A DNA stretch of 43,488 nucleotides from Deltaproteobacteria bacterium (lineage in GTDB: Bacteria; Desulfobacterota; Binatia; UBA12015), in NCBI GenBank assembly GCA_029262355.1, contig JAJCZO010000341.1, forward strand, positions 1 to 43,488. The letters are read 5' to 3'. The position numbers and the translations under genes are program-made. Shown here in pieces: positions 34,627-42,620 of this stretch. The notes below the pieces were generated by a model that worked only from the letters and a program-made list of their open reading frames with translations, was not told the origin of the DNA and did not search any database. Every line of letters starts with the position of its first letter. Within the stretch, counting starts at the first letter, position 1.

Positions 34627-34854
34627 GTGATATTGCGATTGGTTCGAACTCTGCGTCTGCGCCGTGCATCGCTGCCGGTGGCGCTCCTCGTCGTGGCCGC
34701 GCTCGCCGGTTGCGACAGCACGACGCCGAGTCCACTGGCGGTCGACGTCGACGACGGTACGCCGGGTCACTACGGCGGCCCGTGCAACCCTGACGGGACC
34801 TGCGCGACCGGTTTGATATGTGAGCATCATGTCTGCAAGGAGCCAGGCGGCTGA
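34627..34854 (+). CDS. Tiny Cys-rich lipoprotein
   Basis: A 75-residue product: an Arg-rich n-region, a hydrophobic PVALLVVAALAGC lipobox, and a short exported part. That part is mostly CNPDGTCATGLICEHHVC, a four-Cys knot-like motif (C-x5-C-x5-C-x4-C) seen in many short envelope lipoproteins of deltaproteobacterial type. Starts at ATG 34582, GTG 34627 and TTG 34633 are all in frame; GTG 34627 gives a normal-length lipoprotein leader. It diverges from the PP2C gene. Function unknown. Confidence 0.6.
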   Translation: MILRLVRTLRLRRASLPVALLVVAALAGCDSTTPSPLAVDVDDGTPGHYGGPCNPDGTCATGLICEHHVCKEPGG

Positions 34855-34924
34855 CCGACGCTCCGTGGCGCGCCGATCCACTCGTGCGCCGGCGCAAGCT
34901 CGTCCGCGTGCTCCTGCAAGAATA

Positions 34925-34942
34925 GTGTCAAAATGTTGACAC
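34925..34942. promoter_or_regulatory. Palindromic operator with GTGTCA half-sites
   Basis: GTGTCAA (34925-34931) and TTGACAC (34936-34942) form a 7+7 inverted repeat with a four-base spacer. A third, direct half-site GTGTCC lies at 34954-34959. TTGACA inside it also reads as a -35 box, with CATTCT 17 bases downstream. The site is about 90 bases before the PAS-LuxR gene, so it is a good operator or promoter candidate for that regulator. Confidence 0.5.
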
Positions 34943-35031
34943 ACCCCAGATTAGTGTCCATTCTTCGCGGGTGAAGGCGTGCTCCTACTGTTCCTTCTGG
35001 GACATTCGTGGAGTATGGCCGCGAGGTGGAG

Positions 35032-36228
35032 ATGGTGGAGCGAGGGGGGGAGCGGCCGCGCGGTCGTACCAGGGGTGCGACGACTGCTGCAGGGCAGGCG
35101 AAGCCGCGGTCACGATCCGCCCGCGGTACGGCGGAGGTGTTGGAACTAGATCTTCTCCCGCTGGGGCCTCTGTATGAGGCCTCGCCGATCGGTGTCTTGC
35201 TGGTCGATCGCGGCGGCAACATCCTAGCTGCCAACCCCGCTTTTCAGTCGTTGCTTGGCCAGAGCGAGGCCGAGCTCCAGGGCCGCCTGGTCGCGTCACT
35301 CCTCGACGACGATGACGAGTGGCCGGGCGTGAACGGTGGAGACGTTCGTCTCGTGGACGAAGGGGGCAAGAGGATCTGGGTGCACGTCTCCGAAGCGGAT
35401 GCGGCGCTGCCGGGCAAGGGCGCGCGCGCGCGCCTCGTTCTCGTACGCGATGAGACCGAAGAGCGCCGGCTCGGCCGCGAACTCGAGGTCGCGCGGTCGC
35501 AGTTCCAGCAGATCGCGGACAACGTGCACGACGGGTTCGTGCTGCTGACGCCCGACCTGCGGCGCATCGTACATGCGAATGCGCCGCTCGTCGGCCTGCT
35601 CGCCGGTGTCGCGGACGGCGCGGTCGATGGACCGGCCAGCCTGGACGACTTGCATCCGGATGACCGGGTGCGACTCCTCGAAGCGGCGCCGCGGCTCCAG
35701 AAGGAGCGCATCGATCTTCAGATTCGACTCGTGAACGCGGATGGTTCGGTGCGCGCCTGGCTTCAGATGCGCATGTTTCCGTTGGACGATCCGGTCGGCG
35801 AGGTGCGCCACGTCGCCGGCATCGTCGAGGATGTGACGGGGCGCAAGAGAGTCGCCGAGATGCTTGCACAGGCGCGACAGCACGCCGCGCGCCTCGTCCA
35901 GACGGTGCAGGATCCCCACGGTATCGTTCGGGGGGGAGATCCCCGCGGCCTCACGGCATCGGGGCCGAGCCCTCTGTGGTTGCAGGGCGGTAAGAACGCC
36001 GAGCGGCAGGCGTTTGCCACGCGGTCGGCCGCCCTCACTCCACGCGAACGCGAAGTGATGGAGTTGCTCGTTGCGGGCGGTACTACGAAGGCGATGGCGG
36101 CAGAGCTGGCGCTGAGCCCCAAGACGGTGGAGGTCTACCGCGCACGCGTCATGAAGAAGATGGAGGCGCCTTCCGTTGCGGCGCTGGTGCGACTCGTCCT
36201 TCTCGGGAGCCCGCAGCACGGCCAGTAG
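35032..36228 (+). CDS. PAS-PAS-LuxR transcription regulator
   Basis: A 398-residue regulator. PAS 1 spans about residues 45-145 (LYEASPIGVLLVDRGGNILA...) and PAS 2 about 155-285 (IADNVHDGFVLLTPDLRR...). The C-terminal LuxR-type HTH reads ALTPREREVMELLVAGG and TVEVYRARVMKKM. The first 40 residues are Arg/Gly-rich. ATG 35032 is used because GAGGTGGAG lies directly before it; a GTG at 35008 lacks a good site. No heme or flavin ligand can be read from the PAS domains. It probably acts on its own promoter region (operator at 34925) and perhaps others. No kinase lies beside it, so it is likely a one-component sensor. Confidence 0.88.
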   Translation: MVERGGERPRGRTRGATTAAGQAKPRSRSARGTAEVLELDLLPLGPLYEASPIGVLLVDRGGNILAANPAFQSLLGQSEAELQGRLVASLLDDDDEWPGVNGGDVRLVDEGGKRIWVHVSEADAALPGKGARARLVLVRDETEERRLGRELEVARSQFQQIADNVHDGFVLLTPDLRRIVHANAPLVGLLAGVADGAVDGPASLDDLHPDDRVRLLEAAPRLQKERIDLQIRLVNADGSVRAWLQMRMFPLDDPVGEVRHVAGIVEDVTGRKRVAEMLAQARQHAARLVQTVQDPHGIVRGGDPRGLTASGPSPLWLQGGKNAERQAFATRSAALTPREREVMELLVAGGTTKAMAAELALSPKTVEVYRARVMKKMEAPSVAALVRLVLLGSPQHGQ

Positions 36229-36330
36229 TCTTGCGCTCTGCGGCCCGGTAGAGTCGCGCAGTGACCGAGGCGGTGACCGAGCAGGCCGAGAGGATCAAGC
36301 ATCTCACGTACTGATCCGGGGTTTTCGATC

Positions 36331-37188
36331 GTGGTGCACGGAGGAGCCGGTACGATCGCGGCCGAGCGCGACGAGCCCTTGCGTGCGGGGTGTGCGCAGG
36401 CCGCGGCGGTCGGTGCGGCCTTGCTCGAGGCGGGTGGGTCTGCGGCCGATGGCGTCGTCGCGGCGGTCGAGGTCCTGGAGGAGAATCCGGAGTTCAACGC
36501 GGGCCACGGGGCCGTCTTGAACCGCGCTGGTGAGATCGAAGTGGATGCGTGCTTGATGTCGGGAGAGCGCGCGATCGGCGCCGTAGCAGCCGTCCCGTGG
36601 TTTCGGCACCCGATTAGACTCGCTCGGCTGGTGCTCGAAGATGGAGAGCACGTGCTGCTCTGCGGGCGGGGGGCACTCGCATTTGCCCGGGAGCACGGAA
36701 TCGAACCCGATTCCCCCGAGGAGATGATCACGGCGCGGGCGCGTGCCCGGTTTGCCGACCTGGGCGACACTCGGGGCGATACGGTGGGCGCTTGTGCGCG
36801 CGATCAAGACGGGCGCCTCGCGGCCGCGACGTCGACGGGCGGTACTGCACGAAAACGCCCTGGTCGGGTTGGGGACGCTCCGCTCGCGGGTGCTGGGACG
36901 TGGGCCGACGGCTCGCTCGGCGCGGTGTCGGCCACCGGCGATGGCGAAGCGATCATCCGGACGCTCGCCTCGCGGCGAGCGGTCGAGTTCCTCGCGCTCG
37001 GCCACCCGCCGTTCGTGGCGGCCGAGGCGGCGGTCGAGGAGATCGCCGGGGTCGGGCGAGGCCAGGGCGGCCTCATTCTGGTGGACCGACAGGGGCGAAT
37101 CGGTCGTGCGTGTAACGCGCAAGCGATGCCCTGGGCATCGGTCGTCGACACCGTCGCGCGAAGCGGCGTTCTGCGTTCGGTGGATTAG
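36331..37188 (+). CDS. Isoaspartyl peptidase/L-asparaginase (Ntn hydrolase)
   Basis: A 285-residue member of the T2 threonine-peptidase family that hydrolyses beta-aspartyl peptides and asparagine. It opens VHGGAGTI. The nucleophile is Thr151 in GDTVGACARD, where self-cleavage makes the alpha and beta chains. The downstream STGGTARKRPGRVGDAPLAGAG shapes the substrate pocket. There is no start upstream of GTG 36331 in frame, although relatives carry a few more N-terminal residues. Seventeen bases before the start, a 17-codon frame (GTG 36261 to TGA 36314) ends; it could be a leader but is unproven. It converges on the sigma factor gene, the stops nearly touching. Confidence 0.88.
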   Translation: MVHGGAGTIAAERDEPLRAGCAQAAAVGAALLEAGGSAADGVVAAVEVLEENPEFNAGHGAVLNRAGEIEVDACLMSGERAIGAVAAVPWFRHPIRLARLVLEDGEHVLLCGRGALAFAREHGIEPDSPEEMITARARARFADLGDTRGDTVGACARDQDGRLAAATSTGGTARKRPGRVGDAPLAGAGTWADGSLGAVSATGDGEAIIRTLASRRAVEFLALGHPPFVAAEAAVEEIAGVGRGQGGLILVDRQGRIGRACNAQAMPWASVVDTVARSGVLRSVD

Positions 37189-38186
37189 TCCCGGGGCTCG
37201 TCGCACCGGGTGCGAGACGCTCCGGTCCGGACGTCGGCCCGTGCGGGTCTTCCCGGCAGCGTCACCGACGCCAGCTTGGGCGTGGCGAGCACGCTCAGGA
37301 TCTGCCGAATGCGGCCCGCCCCGTCGAGGATGACGTGCTGGACGATGGCGGGCGGCTGGCCATGGGGCTCGTCGTGAAACCGGCCCAACAGGGCCGGGAG
37401 GCCGTTCAGATTTCTGATCTCGAATTCGGCCGTCGACAGGCGAGCGCGTGCGATCTTGGAGTAGAACTTGAACACACGCTCGCGGCCCAGCACCGGTACG
37501 CGCGCGGCGAAGAACTCCCCGCCGCCGTCGCTCAGAGCAACCACGGAGTCCGCGAGCAGCTGTTCGGTGCTGCGCATGTCGCCCGTTGCGAGGGCTGAGA
37601 GCAGTGCATCGATGGCGCTGCGTGTGCGGTCCTGCAGCTCACGTGTCGGAATGCAGCGTTCGCGGTCGTAGTCCGCGAGTGCGCGCCGTGCACGATGCAG
37701 CGTGACCTTTACGTCGGAGTTTGAGATGTCGAGTGCGAACGCGGTGTCGGCGACCGGATAGTCGAAGACGTCGCGGAGCAGCAAGACGGCACGCTGCTTT
37801 GGGGTGAGGACCTCCAGGGCGAGAAGGAACGCCATCGAGACGCTCTCGACCAGATCGTAACGCCCCTCGGTGGTCTGCTCGCCAGCCAGGACGGGTTCGA
37901 AGCTGGCCGGTGCGCTGTCGGCGCCCGTCTCGATCGGGGTCGGAATCCACGGGCCGACGTACTTGCGACGTCGCCGCTTGCGCAGCTGATCGCGACCGAT
38001 GTTCATGGCGACCCTCGTGAGCCAGGGCCGCCATGCGCGGTCGACATCGGCGGGCGGGCGCTCGAGCGCACGGATGAACGTTTCCTGCACGAGGTCATCG
38101 GCATCGGCGGCCGAGCCGAGGAGTCGGTAGCCGAGGCCCCAGAGGAAGCGGGCGTGCTCCGCATGAAGTTCAGCGACGTCGGGCAT
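37185..38186 (-). CDS. ECF sigma factor, ECF41-like, with C-terminal extension
   Basis: A 333-residue sigma-70 family factor. Region 2 begins HARFLWGLGYRLLG and includes DADDLVQETFIRAL. Region 4 holds TPKQRAVLLLRDVFDY with SNSDVKVTLHRARRAL as its helix-turn-helix. A long extension from about residue 185 looks like an NTF2/SnoaL fold. The ECF41 marks appear in altered form: WIPTP (80-84) for WLPEP, DGGGE (220-224) and ATPKL (301-305) for NPDKL. In ECF41 the extension regulates activity in place of an anti-sigma factor. ATG 38186 follows GGAG. It lies 25 bases after an FAD oxidoreductase gene, matching the known ECF41 neighbourhood of oxidoreductases. Confidence 0.88.
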   Translation of the reverse strand: MPDVAELHAEHARFLWGLGYRLLGSAADADDLVQETFIRALERPPADVDRAWRPWLTRVAMNIGRDQLRKRRRRKYVGPWIPTPIETGADSAPASFEPVLAGEQTTEGRYDLVESVSMAFLLALEVLTPKQRAVLLLRDVFDYPVADTAFALDISNSDVKVTLHRARRALADYDRERCIPTRELQDRTRSAIDALLSALATGDMRSTEQLLADSVVALSDGGGEFFAARVPVLGRERVFKFYSKIARARLSTAEFEIRNLNGLPALLGRFHDEPHGQPPAIVQHVILDGAGRIRQILSVLATPKLASVTLPGRPARADVRTGASRTRCDEPRD

Positions 38187-38211
38187 CGTTTCGACTCCGG
38201 GGCGGGGGCCC

Positions 38212-39531
38212 TCAGGCGGCCGCGGCGACGCGGGCGCGCCGACTGGCAGCCAGCTCGCCGGCCCGCCGACCGCTGGCAAGGCTGGTGTCGGCCAGCATTC
38301 CCTCGCTGCCAACCCAATCGCCGGCGACGAACACGCCCTCGGTTCCGGGAACCGCCGGGCCGGGCCGCCCGGCGACCCCTCCGCGGTCGGCCATCGGGAG
38401 CCCGTGTACCACGACCATCTTGGGCAGGAACCGACGCTGAATCTCCTGGCCGCGCCAGCCGGGTTGAACGAGGTCGAGAGCGGCTTCCATCTCCTGCTCG
38501 TCCTTCGTCGGATCGGCGCTCTCGGTCGGTCCGAGGTACTTCATGCATTGGATGAGCCCATGACCTTCCCGGGCCAGCTGCGCCACCGCGGAATGGACCG
38601 AGAGGTAGATCGGCTGATCGATTCCCAATGCGAAGTTCGAGCGCGGCTCGGGGACGCTCTCGAGTCCGATGTCGAGGCACGCGGCGAGGGAGGGCACGGC
38701 GTCGTCGGCCCACGCTCGGAGCGTTTCGTTGAGCACGCCAGTCGTTGCGTCCGCGGCCTCGCGCGGGCCGGTGGCGAGGATGACCGATCGTGCGTGGAAC
38801 ACGTCCGCGCCGGCGTGCGCTTCGATCCCGACGTCGTTCACGTCGACCCGTTCCACTCGACATCCCGACACCACGGTTGCTCCGGCGGCGACGGCCGCTT
38901 CGCGCAACTGCGTGACGAGCGTCTGCCAGCCGCCGTCGATGTAGATCACGTTCTGGTCCAACGCGAGCTTGAGCTGGGCCAGCGCGTCGCCGGCACTCTG
39001 GCGGTCCGGATCGTTCCCGTACGTCGAGAGTCGCACGAGTGCGCGAAGGAGCTGTTGTACTTCGGAATTGCGGGAGAGCCGAGCGGCGGCCTCCGTGACA
39101 CTCAGTCGGTCGTACGGCGTCGTATCCATCCGAGGGAGAGTCGCGAGCACCTTCGCAAGGTCGATCTTTCCAGACCACGACAAGAGCCCCGTGGACAACA
39201 GGGAGAGAAAGCCGCCTGGGAATGTGTGCTTGGTACCGCCTGCGAGCGCGAATCCGCCGGCGGTCGAGGGGATGCCGCCGGGCGTGTCGACGCCCAGGGC
39301 AGACAGAATCGTTCGGCCGACGCCGCCCTTGTAGAGGGCGTGGGCACCTTGGTTGAGCAGGAAGCCGTCGCGGTCCTGCGTCGAAGCGCGGCCGCCGAGG
39401 TCCTTTGCCTTCTCCAGTAGGGTTACCGAGGCTCCGGCCCGGGCCGCGTGGGCCGCTGCCGAGAGGCCCGCAAGCCCCCCGCCGATGACCAGCACGTCAC
39501 TCGCTTGTTTCGTGGATCTCGCATGCGTCAT
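38212..39531 (-). CDS. FAD-dependent oxidoreductase, phytoene-desaturase-like
   Basis: A 439-residue flavoprotein. The N-terminal dinucleotide fold is VLVIGGGLAGLSAAAHAARAG with LLEKAKDLGGRAST, the usual FAD-binding start of amine oxidase and carotenoid desaturase-like enzymes. The C-terminal FAD block is GVFVAGDWVGSEGMLADTSL. The substrate is unknown: residues between 70 and 350 do not clearly point to carotenoids, and no crt gene is present. It is followed 25 bases later by the ECF41-like sigma factor and preceded by a hydrolase gene 53 bases away, all on the minus strand. It is a likely target or partner of that sigma factor. Confidence 0.85.
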   Translation of the reverse strand: MTHARSTKQASDVLVIGGGLAGLSAAAHAARAGASVTLLEKAKDLGGRASTQDRDGFLLNQGAHALYKGGVGRTILSALGVDTPGGIPSTAGGFALAGGTKHTFPGGFLSLLSTGLLSWSGKIDLAKVLATLPRMDTTPYDRLSVTEAAARLSRNSEVQQLLRALVRLSTYGNDPDRQSAGDALAQLKLALDQNVIYIDGGWQTLVTQLREAAVAAGATVVSGCRVERVDVNDVGIEAHAGADVFHARSVILATGPREAADATTGVLNETLRAWADDAVPSLAACLDIGLESVPEPRSNFALGIDQPIYLSVHSAVAQLAREGHGLIQCMKYLGPTESADPTKDEQEMEAALDLVQPGWRGQEIQRRFLPKMVVVHGLPMADRGGVAGRPGPAVPGTEGVFVAGDWVGSEGMLADTSLASGRRAGELAASRRARVAAAA

Positions 39532-39584
39532 GGATCTCTACCTCCTGACGTTACCACGCGTGGCGGGCCGAATTGGTTACAGGG

Positions 39585-41609
39585 TCACTCGAGCGTAGCG
39601 CAGGGCTCTCCGTCGCAAACGTCGACGATCACTCCGTCGATGCTCAGGAATTCGCTCACGAGGACGAGAACTTCGGCGACCTCGGAAGCCTTGCCATGGG
39701 GATCTTCGCCCCCGCGGTTCGGCAGGTTCGTATCGGGGGGGCTCGGGGTGCCGAAGTCCCAGGTGACGAGCCCAGACCCGTCGAACGGGAGGCTCTCGAT
39801 CGCGGGGAGTCCGAAGTAGGGTTCTACCGCGGTCGAGCGGCCCGGCCGAAGCGCGGGTTCGCGGTTCGCTGCACCAATCGTACGCGCCGCGACTTCGGTG
39901 GCGATGTTTGCGACCTGATGATCACCGAACGCCATGAAGTAGAGAACGTCCTTCGGCGGCGTGTTCGGGTACGGGTCGGTCGTCAAGTGCTGGAGGTATC
40001 CGTTGGCCTCGCCTCGGTCCCAGAGCATCTGAGCAAGGCCAAAGCCCAGGCGGCGGTCGAACGGGTCGGGGTACGACTCGGCGAACAATGGGTCGAATTC
40101 GTCGAAGTCGACGCTGCGAGGAATCAAGAGGCTGTAGTTCGCCGCGCCCACCGCCATCACTGCTCGCGTGAAATCCTGGGCGACCGCGGCGAGCGCTCCG
40201 CCGGTGATCCCGCCCTGGCTCGCACCGAGGTAGAAGAGGGCGTCGGACGAGAGCACGGAGGTACCGTCGGTCTGGAACGCGGGGTCGCTCCCAAACCCGT
40301 CGGGATGCAGCAGGAGTCGGCCGAGGAAGAGGAAATTGAGGTGTCCTTGCTGGAGCCGGTCGGGGAAGGACCGGAACGTGGAGAGGTCTTGAAGGATGTT
40401 GATCGCGTTGGGGACATCGTTCGAGGACATGCCGATGATGTCGCTGGCGCACGACGTGATGCCGGCCGGCGCGCCGGCCTGGCCGGTCCCGAGGACCTGA
40501 TCGGCGGTGCCGAGCAGGCCGTGCCCGTACAGGAAGCTCTTTGCCGTCGTGGCCAACACGGCGCCGGTCGGGGCGACGCAGACGAAGTTGGCGATCTGTG
40601 TGCCGTTACGCGTGGGTTTCGGGTCGTCGCCCGGGTTGTTCAAGACCGCGCCCGGCGCGCCGTCGCCGGTCAGATAACGCGGCACCTCGAACGTGCCCCT
40701 GACGGTGCGGCTCGCTTCGGATTCGCTCACGCTGTCGATGGTGAATGCGGGCGCGTCGTCGCCGAGGGCGGCGAAGGCGTCGTCGCGCATGTGAAGCAGG
40801 CGTTCCGAGAGATTGCGCGCGCTTGCCACCGTGAAGTCCCAGGCGAGGTGCAGGCTCGCTCGATCGACGCCGTGCGCATCCAAATCGGCGAAGACGCGTT
40901 CCATCGCAGGGCGCCGCGCCTCGACGGCGTCGTTGGTCGTGGAAACGTCGTCACGCAATGCGGCGAAGACGTCGGGGGCGGGGAGCGGGTCTCCCGAGGC
41001 ATCGACCAGGTTGCGAAGTGCGACCACGTGGCGGTGGCCTTCGAGAAGGTTTCGGGCGGGGTGGATCAACAGCGCTTGGCGCGCCGAATCCTCCGCGTGG
41101 GAGTCGACCTCGGCCCAGGCGAGGATCCGCTCGCCGGTGTCCGCGTCCAGCACGACCAAGGGGGAACCGGCGTCGAGTGAGCGCGCAAGGTCGGTCACTG
41201 GAGGCAGCGCAGAGCCGGTCGGGTCGAGTCCCGGAATCCGAACCATGATCTGCGCGCCGGGACTGAAACCGTCATTGCGGTTCCATTCCGTGGGGTCGAC
41301 GTGGACCCCCGCGGCATTGTCCGGCATTGCGTCGCGAACGAAGTTCACCCGACGTCCGGTGTCGGTCGACCCGTCCACGACCGTCAGCGCATCGCTGGGG
41401 AAGGGCAACAGGCATTCTTCGGGCGAAAGGACCTCGCACATGTCCGAGTCTGGGGCTTCGATGTCGATCGGGGGCGGTTCGACGTTTCCACCGTCGCCGC
41501 CGTCGGGTGCATTGGTACCCGACCCGCCATCACCGCACGCCGCGAGCATGCCCACGAGTAGAACCCCAGCTGCGAACGATCGGAGAAAGAAGCCAGCCGT
41601 GTGCGTCAT
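39585..41609 (-). CDS. Lipoprotein with alpha/beta-hydrolase domain
   Basis: A 674-residue protein with a lipoprotein signal (MLAAC lipobox near residue 25), then a Gly/Asp/Pro-rich linker (about 26-55). A large N-terminal region with repeated Asp/Val motifs follows. A GASQGG nucleophile elbow (Ser464) in LFYLGASQGGITGG marks an alpha/beta hydrolase. A late DPHG may hold the His. The signal and lipid anchor place it at the envelope, perhaps at the cell surface. Substrate unknown. It is the first of a minus-strand group with the oxidoreductase and sigma factor. I know no characterised match. Confidence 0.7.
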   Translation of the reverse strand: MTHTAGFFLRSFAAGVLLVGMLAACGDGGSGTNAPDGGDGGNVEPPPIDIEAPDSDMCEVLSPEECLLPFPSDALTVVDGSTDTGRRVNFVRDAMPDNAAGVHVDPTEWNRNDGFSPGAQIMVRIPGLDPTGSALPPVTDLARSLDAGSPLVVLDADTGERILAWAEVDSHAEDSARQALLIHPARNLLEGHRHVVALRNLVDASGDPLPAPDVFAALRDDVSTTNDAVEARRPAMERVFADLDAHGVDRASLHLAWDFTVASARNLSERLLHMRDDAFAALGDDAPAFTIDSVSESEASRTVRGTFEVPRYLTGDGAPGAVLNNPGDDPKPTRNGTQIANFVCVAPTGAVLATTAKSFLYGHGLLGTADQVLGTGQAGAPAGITSCASDIIGMSSNDVPNAINILQDLSTFRSFPDRLQQGHLNFLFLGRLLLHPDGFGSDPAFQTDGTSVLSSDALFYLGASQGGITGGALAAVAQDFTRAVMAVGAANYSLLIPRSVDFDEFDPLFAESYPDPFDRRLGFGLAQMLWDRGEANGYLQHLTTDPYPNTPPKDVLYFMAFGDHQVANIATEVAARTIGAANREPALRPGRSTAVEPYFGLPAIESLPFDGSGLVTWDFGTPSPPDTNLPNRGGEDPHGKASEVAEVLVLVSEFLSIDGVIVDVCDGEPCATLE

Positions 41610-41987
41610 GCGAGTGAGGCTAGTTCAGGCACGCGGCCGCAGTCAAAGGGGTACCCGCAACAGGTTTGCACCTCGGCTCTGGAACCGCCGGATGTCGCGT
41701 TGGGCACGGCATGCGCCGGTCTTCGTGACCGGGCCGGGCGCTCGGCGAAGGCGGGGTCGCGCGCCAGGTCTTCGGCGTCGCGTGCCGTCGAGGTGAAGGG
41801 CCGCGTGACGGGCGAGCCGCGCGTGGTTCTCCTGCGCGATGGATGCGCCGAAGAGCGCCTAGACCCCATGGCCCGGTCGGTCGCCGGTGGTATTCGACTG
41901 GCCCTGCGGCGGGCAACCGTCGGATCGCGGTGCGTGGATCGTGCCCGGTCCGACCTGTTAGAGGATCGGCGTGGTTGGTGGTTCCCT
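41610..41987. other. 378-base gap with no supported gene
   Basis: Between the divergent hydrolase and phosphatase genes. GC-rich open frames run through it on both strands but show no domain, no SD and biased Arg/Ser composition. Promoters for both genes should be here, but I saw no convincing -35/-10 pair, riboswitch or repeat. Confidence 0.5.
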
Positions 41988-42620
41988 ATGAGCAATGGCA
42001 AGGCGGTGCGTCTGTTGCTGATCCGCCATGGTCAGAGTGAGGGGAACCGACTTCGCCGGTTCTCACCAGACAACCACATCGACCTGACCGATCACGGCGT
42101 CGAGCAGGCTCGGGAGGCGGGCAGGCGGATCGGCGCCCGTTTCGAGCCGACGCGGATCGTCGCGAGCCCATACCACCGCACCCAACGTACGGCGCGGTTG
42201 CTCGCGCAGGCCATGGGACACCGGGGACCGATCGACACCGAGCATGACCTGCGTGAGCGCGAGATCGGCGATCTCGCCGGGGCGCCGTATGCGGCGATGG
42301 CGGAGGATCCCGCCTACGACCCGGGCCGCTTTTGGGACTGGCGTCCGCCGCGGGGTGAATCGCTCGTCGACGTGATCGAGCGCTCCGGGCCGGTGATCGA
42401 CGCGCTCCTGGCCGGTGGAGAGCAAACGGTCGTGGTGAGTCACGGCGGCGTGATGCTCGCCCTGCGCGCCTACCTCGATGGACATTGGGATCACTCCAGT
42501 GTGTCCGCGAACTGCGAGATCCTAGTCGTCGTTGCGAATGACGCGGGCGGCTTCTGCGTGCGATCTGCCGACGAGCACCACCAGCACGTGGGCGGCGACA
42601 CGAGGGAGGGGACGGGATAG
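41988..42620 (+). CDS. Histidine phosphatase (phosphoglycerate mutase-like)
   Basis: A 210-residue branch-1 histidine phosphatase. LLLIRHGQSEGN carries the phospho-accepting His (residue 14). IVASPYHRTQRTARLLA, DLREREIGD and VVVSHGGVMLALRAYL supply the second Arg, the acid Glu and the second His. The substrate cannot be read from sequence; glycolytic mutase is less likely than a broad phosphatase. The start is ATG 41988, since the frame upstream is low-complexity and family members begin just before the RHG motif. Its TAG (42618-42620) overlaps the likely start of the MFS gene. Confidence 0.85.
   Translation: MSNGKAVRLLLIRHGQSEGNRLRRFSPDNHIDLTDHGVEQAREAGRRIGARFEPTRIVASPYHRTQRTARLLAQAMGHRGPIDTEHDLREREIGDLAGAPYAAMAEDPAYDPGRFWDWRPPRGESLVDVIERSGPVIDALLAGGEQTVVVSHGGVMLALRAYLDGHWDHSSVSANCEILVVVANDAGGFCVRSADEHHQHVGGDTREGTG
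42604..42611 (+). promoter_or_regulatory. Shine-Dalgarno site without a canonical start
   Basis: GGGAGGGG lies five bases before ATA 42617, which overlaps the stop of the preceding gene (ATAG). No ATG, GTG or TTG is in the right frame near it, although a protein-coding frame clearly begins about here. Confidence 0.45.

Noticed and set aside
34638..34655. GGTTCGAAC string like a tRNA T-loop
   Set aside because: No matching acceptor, D-arm or anticodon stem surrounds it; it lies in the lipoprotein leader.
36261..36314. 17-codon frame before the isoaspartyl peptidase
   Set aside because: Very short, with no clear SD or conservation evidence; mentioned only as a possible leader.
39573..41180. 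Long plus-strand open frame (535 codons) opposite the lipoprotein hydrolase
   Set aside because: The minus-strand frame has a signal peptide, lipobox and hydrolase motif; the plus-strand product is Arg/Val/Gly-biased with no recognisable domain.
41601..41987. Upstream extension of the histidine phosphatase frame
   Set aside because: The frame is open but encodes low-complexity Arg/Ser/Ala residues; the family begins just before the RHG motif and ATG 41988 fits.
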